From JBHENC01 sp046262295 (GTDB lineage Bacteria; Acidobacteriota; Blastocatellia; Pyrinomonadales; Pyrinomonadaceae), in assembly GCA_046262295.1 (NCBI GenBank), contig JBHENC010000004.1, positions 124,001-188,000 of the forward strand: DNA of 64,000 nucleotides, in the 5' to 3' direction. The notes under the pieces are model-generated. The model ran no database searches. It saw only the letters and a list, made by a program, of their open reading frames with translations, and had not been told where the DNA came from. The position numbers were made by a program, and so were the translations under genes. Positions 51,131-57,096 of the stretch are shown here, one piece after another (positions within the stretch are counted from its first letter, which is position 1; each line of letters begins with the position of its first letter).

Positions 51131-52546
51131 TCAAACCGCTCCGGCGGTGGCGGACGACTCCCTTTCTTTTAGTAGTCCTCCGGTATGCTTGTATAAGAGC
51201 AGTGCTAGCACGAGGTAAACGCAGGAGGTGGCGAGGCCGATTCCGGCGACGCCCATCTGTTTCGATAAGAAGTAGTTCAGGATGATGTCGAGCAGCAACG
51301 CGCCGCCGCTGAACCAGATCGCCGAAGCATTCTCGCGCAAGCTCGAGAGCAGTTTCATCATTACCAGAAAGGCGACGTAGAACGGCAGGTTAAAGGCGTA
51401 GTACGAAAGCACTCTTGAAACGATTTCGGTATCCGCCGGACTGAATTCGCCGCGCTCGAACAATAATCTGATAATCGGTCTCGACCACATCACCAGCGCG
51501 AAAACTATCGGCAAGTTGAGCGCGAAGATCAAAGACAAATAGCGGCGCAGAATCTTTCTCAATCCGCCCCAATCGTGCGCGGCGACCATTTTTGAGAAGT
51601 ACGGCAGGATGGCGGTGACGAACGCAATCGCGCTGAGATCAATCGGGAACGTCACGGCTTTCCGCCCGTAATTGAGCGCGGCGACGCTGCCATGCGCCGT
51701 CAATCGCGCGGCCATCGAATTGTCAACCAGACTCATCGCGTTGATAAAAAATATACTGACAAGCAGCCGCATCCATTGTCCGAAGGCGCGCCGCATCGTC
51801 GGCGACAAACCGTGCCAGCGCGGAAGCAAAGAAGCGTTCGTTCGTTTCACGGCGATGCCGAGCATCAACGCTTCGATTATCGCGCCGATTAATAAGCCCA
51901 ACGATAGCGCCAGCACGCCGGTATTGATGCTAAAGAACAGCAGCACGATTGAGATTAGCGGAGTGAAGACGGAGACCGCCGTGCTCGGAAAAAACTTTTC
52001 TTCGGCATTGAGAATAGATTGCCAGAAGCCGACCACGCTGCTCAGAAAAGCCGCCGGGGCTGTCAGGCACAGCAAGTTGAACATCAAGTTCCAGCTTTCC
52101 ACGCTTAAACTTGCGGCGACGAGATGAACGTAAAGCGGCTGCAGCACGACGCATAAAAAGGTGGCCGCACCGGAAATCAAAATCAGCCATGCCAGTAACC
52201 CGCTATAAAGCTCCTGCGCCGCCTGATGCCTGCCGCTCTCGCGCAGCTTGATGAAGTCCGGCAGAAAAGTTCCCGTCAGCGAAGCTGAAAGGGCATTGGT
52301 TATCGAGTAGGGAACGACGAAGGCGAGAAGGAACGCCTCCAGTGAAGCGGAACGCCCGAACCTCCATGCGACGATCAAATCTCTCCCTACGAACGCCAGC
52401 CTTGCCAGCAACGTCAACGCACCGACGATAATCGTGGCGCGCAGAATTCTTTTGTGAAGAGTGCCGGTCGTCAGTCCCGACCAAATCTTAACGATTGGGC
52501 TGGAGGAGAGCCGCAACTGTGTGGGCAGTGGAAAGAGCTTAAACAC
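51131..52546 (-). CDS. MurJ-like lipid-linked oligosaccharide flippase
   Basis: A 471-residue multi-pass membrane protein of the MurJ/MviN-MOP exporter superfamily. About 12-14 hydrophobic helices are visible. Characteristic pieces are FVVPYSITNALSASLTGTFLPDFIKLRESG, LLCLTAPAAFLSSVVGFWQSILNAEEKFF, VRLLVSIFFINAMSLVDNSMAARL-like LLVSIFFINAMSLVDNSMAA, and IRLLFERGEFSPADTEIVS. MurJ moves lipid II or similar undecaprenyl-linked sugars across the inner membrane. The start is GTG 52546, which overlaps the upstream gene's stop by 8 bases (GTGTTTAA), so translation is coupled. Possible role in surface glycan assembly with the neighbouring glycosyltransferase-like protein. Confidence 0.82.
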   Translation of the reverse strand: MFKLFPLPTQLRLSSSPIVKIWSGLTTGTLHKRILRATIIVGALTLLARLAFVGRDLIVAWRFGRSASLEAFLLAFVVPYSITNALSASLTGTFLPDFIKLRESGRHQAAQELYSGLLAWLILISGAATFLCVVLQPLYVHLVAASLSVESWNLMFNLLCLTAPAAFLSSVVGFWQSILNAEEKFFPSTAVSVFTPLISIVLLFFSINTGVLALSLGLLIGAIIEALMLGIAVKRTNASLLPRWHGLSPTMRRAFGQWMRLLVSIFFINAMSLVDNSMAARLTAHGSVAALNYGRKAVTFPIDLSAIAFVTAILPYFSKMVAAHDWGGLRKILRRYLSLIFALNLPIVFALVMWSRPIIRLLFERGEFSPADTEIVSRVLSYYAFNLPFYVAFLVMMKLLSSLRENASAIWFSGGALLLDIILNYFLSKQMGVAGIGLATSCVYLVLALLLYKHTGGLLKERESSATAGAV

Positions 52547-53855
52547 CTTTTCTCTCTCGGTTGTAGAGGGGATGGGCGAACAGTTTGGGAGTTAAATATT
52601 TTTGCAAGAAATGCGCACCGGGAATCACAAGTAAAATCCAGAAGACGTAACGCATACGATACAACGCGCCCAGATTAACGACGACTAATCCGAGCGCCGC
52701 CGCGCCGAGCAACACTACCGCCAACAAAAACCATGTTTGCATCGAACGGCGAGACCTCCAGATGCCCGCCAGCGCGCACAAAGATAACAGATAAAAGAAG
52801 CACATCTCGACGCCCGAAACGATTCTCCCGAGACGCCCGAACATCTTTCCTTCCGTGAGCCACTGCGCCGGAAAAGGCGCGAACAATCCGATGGCGGCGG
52901 CGCGCGGCAGATAAAAGAGAACATCCGACGTTTTACGAAACGTCTGCCCCGTATCAATATTCGATCCGGCGTCCGGGTACAGCACGACGAACTTTTGCCG
53001 CATCGTGCTCAATTTGAGAAAGACTCCCGACTGTCCCGCGTTAATCTGTTGATTCCTGAATTCTTCGATGGCCTGTTCCTGCGCGCTTGTCACAGGCTCT
53101 TTCGGCGGCAACCATCCGGCAAAAATCTTTGGTATGAGCACCAACGCAACCGCGAGAAAAAGTAAACAAGCGAAGTTAGGAAATAGAATTCGCCGGTCTT
53201 TCAATGAAACGATGCAGAGCACCGCGAGCGCAAGCGCAACGATTGCCAGATAAACCGGCCACATCGCGTCTCTGGTCAGCCACAACAGCAGCAGCGTAAG
53301 GAAACCGCCTGCGGTATAGATAGCCGCTCGAGCAAAATTTACAGGCTTTGTGATAAGCGCAATTGTCAGCCATAAATTCAGCAGCATTAGCACAATGAAA
53401 AGCGGATCGTGCAAGGGTTGCGTTGAGTGTAGCAAAAGGCTCGGCAGCAACCCGACGATAGCGGCGGCGACAATTCCCGTCCGTGCGTCAAAGCAAATCT
53501 CTCCGACCTTGTAAATGAGAAACAGCATCAGCACATAAAGAAGCAGGCCGGTCAATTCAACGCTTAAAATATTAGCTCCCAAAATCGGCGTCAGAATAGC
53601 GGACGAAAGCGCATACAGCCGGACGTGAACCGGCGTATCGTTAACTGCGAATCTTGAAATGTTTTGGCCGAGCGCGACACATTTTTCGAGATAAATCGCG
53701 CCGTCAACCGGCATCGCGCCGTTCGCGTAAATCATGCGCGGCAGCAGGCCGGATCGCCCTACCACATAAATTAAAGTCGTGAAAAGCAGATGCAGCAACG
53801 CTCCGGCGGCGAGCAGTCGCCGCACGCTGCCCTGCCATCGCGCGGGTTCAGTCAT
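52539..53855 (-). CDS. GT39-like membrane glycosyltransferase
   Basis: A 438-residue polytopic protein with about 10-12 hydrophobic helices. It resembles the dolichyl-phosphate-mannose-protein mannosyltransferase (GT39/ArnT-type) fold: N-terminal GRSGLLPRMIYANGAMPVDGAIYL, acidic residues near the first extracytoplasmic loop, and LLPSLLLHSTQPLHDPLFIVLMLLNLWL. The start is ATG 53855 (MTEPARWQGSV), not the earlier frame opening at 53930, because the intervening codons belong to a displaced hemB 3' fragment whose stop codon (TAA 53859-53861) lies one base upstream of this ATG. The ATG-TAA spacing shows that translation was once coupled to hemB. The gene overlaps the flippase gene at its end. Confidence 0.8.
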   Translation of the reverse strand: MTEPARWQGSVRRLLAAGALLHLLFTTLIYVVGRSGLLPRMIYANGAMPVDGAIYLEKCVALGQNISRFAVNDTPVHVRLYALSSAILTPILGANILSVELTGLLLYVLMLFLIYKVGEICFDARTGIVAAAIVGLLPSLLLHSTQPLHDPLFIVLMLLNLWLTIALITKPVNFARAAIYTAGGFLTLLLLWLTRDAMWPVYLAIVALALAVLCIVSLKDRRILFPNFACLLFLAVALVLIPKIFAGWLPPKEPVTSAQEQAIEEFRNQQINAGQSGVFLKLSTMRQKFVVLYPDAGSNIDTGQTFRKTSDVLFYLPRAAAIGLFAPFPAQWLTEGKMFGRLGRIVSGVEMCFFYLLSLCALAGIWRSRRSMQTWFLLAVVLLGAAALGLVVVNLGALYRMRYVFWILLVIPGAHFLQKYLTPKLFAHPLYNRERKGV

Positions 53856-53858
53856 CTT

Positions 53859-53950
53859 ACCGGGTAGCGGCCGCGAGCGCGCGGGCGGCGTCGCGTGCGT
53901 AGTAGGTGATGATAATGTCGGCTCCGGCACGTTTGATGCCGGTTGAAGTT
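53859..53950 (-). pseudogene. Displaced 3' end of hemB
   Basis: Read on the minus strand, the last codons of a hemB gene: T-S-T-G-I-K-R-A-G-A-D-I-I-I-T-Y-Y-A-R-D-A-A-R-A-L-A-A-A-T-R then TAA. The plus-strand segment 53869-53950 matches 55404-55485 (the end of the present hemB) at about 75 of 82 bases. Most differences are synonymous, and the tails differ. It ends one base before the downstream membrane-protein ATG, the position expected of hemB's original 3' end. Confidence 0.85.
53869..53950. repeat. Direct repeat, distal copy (hemB 3' end)
   Basis: Imperfect direct repeat of 55404-55485; the offset is 1535 bases. The two copies bracket the two-gene islet, like attL and attR. The flanking GATGACTGA (53849-53857 region) also resembles TATGACTGA at 55375-55380 after a 10-base indel. 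Confidence 0.8.
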
Positions 53951-53963
53951 AAGATCAAGTGAA

Positions 53964-54977
53964 CTATGCTGCTTGTTGATATTGTTGCGCTATGGCTGGA
54001 ATGTGAATGTATTGAGTTTTAATCTCTTCCGGCACAAATTCTTCTGCTGGTTTGTTTTGCGAAAGCTTTGCGAGATTTGTCTTAATAATATAGCTTTCAG
54101 GTTGTAATTTAAGTGCCCTCTCGAATGCGCGTGATGCTTCCGCCAAGCGCCCTTCAGCAACAAGAGCGATGCCATAATCATTCAACAAATCCGGCAATAT
54201 CAATCCTATTTCTTCAGCGCCCTCAAAGGCTGAGATAGCTTCTTGGTAATCACCCTTGCTCATAAAAAATCGAGCGAGATGGGCATGAGCTAAAGCTAAG
54301 TTCTCCCCTGTCGTTTCGCTTGGGAAAACGACGCGCGCCATACTCATATGTTTTATTGCAGCACCGTGATTCCCCTTCATAAATTCTTCTATACCAAGAT
54401 TCGTATAAATCCCTGCGAAATTCTCTTGGATACGAGCGATAATGTCAGGCGCTACATTTAATCTAATCGCATAACTGAAAAACATTATGGCTGCATTCCT
54501 GTCACCTTCGTTCGCTTTTTGAACCCCGTAATTCAAATACGCTATCGCCAAGTTGTCTCGTGCGTGCCCATAATCCGGGGCAAGACGCAGCAGAAAGAGT
54601 AAACCGGGTATTGCAGCACTCCAATCGTTTTCATAATTTCTTAGCATTAAATTAAGTAGCACTCCCCTATAGGTCGGCGTTAGTTCAAAAAGTTGTTGAA
54701 ACTTCCTTTCCGCTTCTATTAGGCATTCACTATTCCAAAGATCAACGCCCTGCGTAAACAATTCTTTTGACAAACTTGTAATCTGATCGGGTCTGACGCC
54801 GTAAGCGAATCCTAAAAAATCGCCCGCTTCGTTTTCAAATTCCAGATCATAGACCTTTGTCGGATTTTCAAATGCTTCAATTATCACCGCGCGTTGTCCG
54901 CGCTTGAAACCATACTCCGGCAGGTCTTCGTTTAGTTCAACGACGTCATTTTCAAGAGCCGCTTTTATATTTATCAT
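53964..54977 (-). CDS. DUF4926-TPR fusion protein
   Basis: A 337-residue protein starting at ATG 54977 with GGAGG upstream. Residues about 5-68 form a DUF4926-like domain (NDVVELNEDLPEYGFKRGQRAVIIEAF, YDLEFENEAGDFLGF). From about 75 to 320 come TPR-type helical repeats (GVDLWNSECLIEAERKFQQLFELTP, NLAIAYLNYGVQKANEGDRNAAIMFFSYAIRLN, GIALVAEGRLAEASRAFERALKLQPESY). DUF4926 normally occurs as a short protein next to a DUF6883 protein, as here; a TPR extension is an unusual addition. The gene overlaps the upstream DUF6883 gene by 26 bases. It is visibly AT-richer than hemB (for example 54061-54120 has 21 G/C of 60). Function unknown; a two-gene toxin-antitoxin-like or defence module is an inference. 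Confidence 0.78.
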   Translation of the reverse strand: MINIKAALENDVVELNEDLPEYGFKRGQRAVIIEAFENPTKVYDLEFENEAGDFLGFAYGVRPDQITSLSKELFTQGVDLWNSECLIEAERKFQQLFELTPTYRGVLLNLMLRNYENDWSAAIPGLLFLLRLAPDYGHARDNLAIAYLNYGVQKANEGDRNAAIMFFSYAIRLNVAPDIIARIQENFAGIYTNLGIEEFMKGNHGAAIKHMSMARVVFPSETTGENLALAHAHLARFFMSKGDYQEAISAFEGAEEIGLILPDLLNDYGIALVAEGRLAEASRAFERALKLQPESYIIKTNLAKLSQNKPAEEFVPEEIKTQYIHIPAIAQQYQQAA

Positions 54978-55380
54978 AACCTGCCTCCTTTTCTGTTATT
55001 ACGCGCGCTGTAGTTAAGCGAGGATGGTCACTCTCATAAAGAATTATCCAGCCGGTCAACACTTCTGCCGTGTTAAGGTTCGGCCCTATGATTGTTATGA
55101 TAACCGTATATTCAAAACCGTAGGCGGTTTCCTTTCTCAAAAATGCTTCATAATAGGGCAATTCGTCAAGGATACACTGTTGAAGCAACTCCCAATTTGA
55201 CACGTCGAAACCAAGCGCACTCTTAAATACCTGAGCCTTATCTTGCCCGCTACTGCTCCCGTATATACGCGATACGTGTTTGGGATTAAGCGCATATTTC
55301 TCTAACTTCTCGCGCGGGATAACCGCTCTTTGGTAATTAGGCAAAGCATTCGGATGTGCCTCTCTGCTTTGCTCAGTCAT
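54952..55380 (-). CDS. DUF6883-like protein
   Basis: A 142-residue protein resembling DUF6883: IPREKLEKYALNPKHVSRIYGSSSGQDKAQVFKSALGFDVSNWELLQQCILDEL, then IIGPNLNTAEVLTGWIILYESDHPRLTTARVI. No enzymatic motif is known to me for this family. Its start overlaps the hemB stop by four bases (ATGA), implying that it is expressed with hemB. It overlaps the DUF4926-TPR gene at its 3' end. Together the two form the whole content of the islet between the hemB repeats. Members of these two families occur together as small gene pairs in many genomes, sometimes with toxin-antitoxin-like behaviour suspected; this is not demonstrated. Confidence 0.72.
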   Translation of the reverse strand: MTEQSREAHPNALPNYQRAVIPREKLEKYALNPKHVSRIYGSSSGQDKAQVFKSALGFDVSNWELLQQCILDELPYYEAFLRKETAYGFEYTVIITIIGPNLNTAEVLTGWIILYESDHPRLTTARVITEKEAGYDKYKSGS

Positions 55381-56375
55381 ACCACGCTTGCCTTGTTTGC
55401 GTTGGTCGCAAGAGCGCGGGCGGCGTCGCGTGCGTAGTAGGTGATGATGATGTCGGCTCCGGCGCGTTTGATGCCGGTTAAGGTTTCCAACATCACGCGC
55501 TCTTCGTCTATCCAGCCTTTTTGTGCGGCGGCCTTAATCATCGCGTACTCGCCGGAAACATGGTAAGCGGCGAGCGGCAGATCGAAGCGGTCGCGCACCT
55601 GCCGCAGTATATCCAGATAGGTGGTGGCAGGTTTGACCATCAGTATGTCCGCGCCTTCAGCGTAGTCCAGTTCGGCTTCGCGCATCGCTTCGCGCGCGTT
55701 GGCGGAGTCCATCTGATAGGCGCGGCGGTCGCCGAAAGAGGGTGCGGAAGCGGCGGCGTCGCGGAACGGGCCATAGAAAGCGGAAGCGAATTTCACTGCG
55801 TAAGACATGATAGCGATATGCTCGAAGCCTGCGCCGTCGAGTGCTTCGCGGATTGCTCCAACCTGTCCGTCCATCATCGCGGAAGGCGCAATGATGTCGG
55901 CTCCCGATTCTGCCTGGCTGACGGCGGTGCGCGCGAGTAGTTCTAACGATTCGTCGTTTAAGACTTCGCCGCCGCGAACGACGCCGCAATGTCCGTGCGA
56001 GGTGTATTCGCAAAGGCAGGTATCGGCGATGATGACGAGTTCGGGCGCGATGCGGCGGATGGCGCGCGTGGCCTGCTGCACGATGCCGTCTTCGGCGTAT
56101 GCGCCGGAGGCGGTTTCATCCTTCGCTTCGGGCAGGCCGAAAAGAAGTACGCCCTGAATGCCTGCTTCGTAAGCATTGGCGGCTTCGCGCGCGATCTCGT
56201 CAACGGATAGATTATAAACGCCGGGCATCGAAGCGATTTCGCGGCGCACGCCCTCACCCGCGCAGGCGAAGAGCGGCAGCACCAGGTTCTCGCGCGTGAG
56301 CCTCGCTTCGCGTACAAAAGAGCGTAAGCCTTCGCGTCGCCGCATACGGCGCGGACGATGGATCAGGTCTGGCAT
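55377..56375 (-). CDS. hemB: Porphobilinogen synthase (delta-aminolevulinate dehydratase)
   Basis: A 332-residue enzyme joining two 5-aminolevulinate molecules to porphobilinogen in tetrapyrrole synthesis. The start is ATG 56375 (MPDLIHRPRRMRRREGLRSFVRE); the frame begins at a TTG 12 bases upstream. The zinc-type cysteine cluster is present in DTCLCEYTSHGHCGVV, the two active-site lysines in IMSYAVKFASAFYGPF and ILMVKPATTYLDI, and the later LAAYHVSGEYAMIKAAAQKGW and ITYYARDAARALA segments are typical. The last nine codons (ATNANKASVV) differ from the displaced hemB tail at 53859, so this gene has received a replacement C-terminus. The function should be unaffected. Confidence 0.96.
   Translation of the reverse strand: MPDLIHRPRRMRRREGLRSFVREARLTRENLVLPLFACAGEGVRREIASMPGVYNLSVDEIAREAANAYEAGIQGVLLFGLPEAKDETASGAYAEDGIVQQATRAIRRIAPELVIIADTCLCEYTSHGHCGVVRGGEVLNDESLELLARTAVSQAESGADIIAPSAMMDGQVGAIREALDGAGFEHIAIMSYAVKFASAFYGPFRDAAASAPSFGDRRAYQMDSANAREAMREAELDYAEGADILMVKPATTYLDILRQVRDRFDLPLAAYHVSGEYAMIKAAAQKGWIDEERVMLETLTGIKRAGADIIITYYARDAARALATNANKASVV
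55404..55485. repeat. Direct repeat, proximal copy (within hemB 3' end)
   Basis: Counterpart of 53869-53950, inside the present hemB. Seven mismatches in 82 bases; most fall at synonymous codon positions. Confidence 0.8.
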
Positions 56376-56530
56376 CGTTGTTAACAACCTCTTCGGGAAA
56401 TATTAAACGTGCATTGGGAATCATACGCGCTCGCTTACATTTGGCGCAAACCGCGCGTGCGCTGGCGTGGCGCTTGCGCTTGCCGCTTGACCTTTTACCG
56501 TCCGCACTTATAATTACAGATTCCTTTTGT

Positions 56531-56607
56531 GGCGGGGTAGCTCAGTTGGTTAGAGCGCGGGATTCATAACCCCGAGGTCGGCGGATCATGCCCGCCCCCC
56601 GCTACCA
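56531..56607 (+). tRNA. tRNA with CAT anticodon (Met or Ile-lysidine)
   Basis: A 77-base gene including encoded CCA (56605-56607). Acceptor GGCGGGG pairs with CCCCGCT (G1-U72 wobble); the D-arm is GCTC/GAGC; the anticodon loop TTCATAA carries CAT at 56565-56567; and the variable loop is AGGTC. Two features are odd: an A-C mismatch closes the anticodon stem (A31-C39), and the T-loop reads ATCATGC in place of the usual TTCRANY, with T54 and A58 changed to A and T. CAT may mean elongator Met, initiator Met or Ile2; the C1-A72 mismatch and triple G-C pairs of bacterial initiators are not both present. The gene lies 155 bases upstream of hemB on the opposite strand. Confidence 0.93.
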
Positions 56608-56673
56608 AATTTACACCCGCGCTTAAATAGAGCGGCAAAGTTCTCGAACAAGAAGCAGTCTGCGTTCAGTTCT

Positions 56674-56967
56674 CTATTCGGGCGCGCTTTCTCTCTTTGC
56701 CGGGTAATGTTCTTTACGGTGACAGTTAGCGCAAAGGACGCGGCACTTTGCAATCTCCTCTTGCAACACTCTTATGCTACCGCGTCGGTCATTTCTGCCG
56801 ATATTAAACTTTTTGTCCTGCGGGTTGATATGATGAAACTCTAGACACGCCGGATGATTCTCGCCACATATTTCGCAAATGAGCGAAAGCTTATATTCTC
56901 TAAACCAATCATCAATTCTTTTGTCTCGATTTCTAACATAGGTAATGTGCCTCGCTTTATTATGTCT
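56674..56967 (-). pseudogene. HNH endonuclease remnant without start codon
   Basis: The minus-strand frame between stop codons encodes about 97 residues of an HNH nuclease: NKARHITYVRNRDKRIDDWF, the zinc pair CEICGENHP, the HNH core CLEFHHINPQDKKFNIG, and KCRVLCANCHRKEHYP with the second CxxC-like pair. No ATG, GTG or TTG opens the frame before the core; an ATG at 56980 lies in a neighbouring frame (MVRLKT), so a small frameshift probably destroyed the start. Only 67 bases separate its end from the tRNA. HNH-type genes beside tRNAs are common in mobile elements, so it may be a remnant of one. Confidence 0.75.
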
Positions 56968-57096
56968 TTAATCTTACCATCCCGCGCACCACGAAAATCT
57001 AGCGTACACGGATGAACTCGGATAGAATGCGCCCGCTATAAGTCACTCGCTTTGTCAGGTCGTCAATCGCGTCTGTACGCTAACGCCGCTTTCGTC

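Noticed and set aside
53856..53930. N-terminal extension of the GT39-like protein starting at 53930
   Set aside because: The extra codons overlap the displaced hemB tail in another frame; ATG 53855 one base after its TAA is the natural start.
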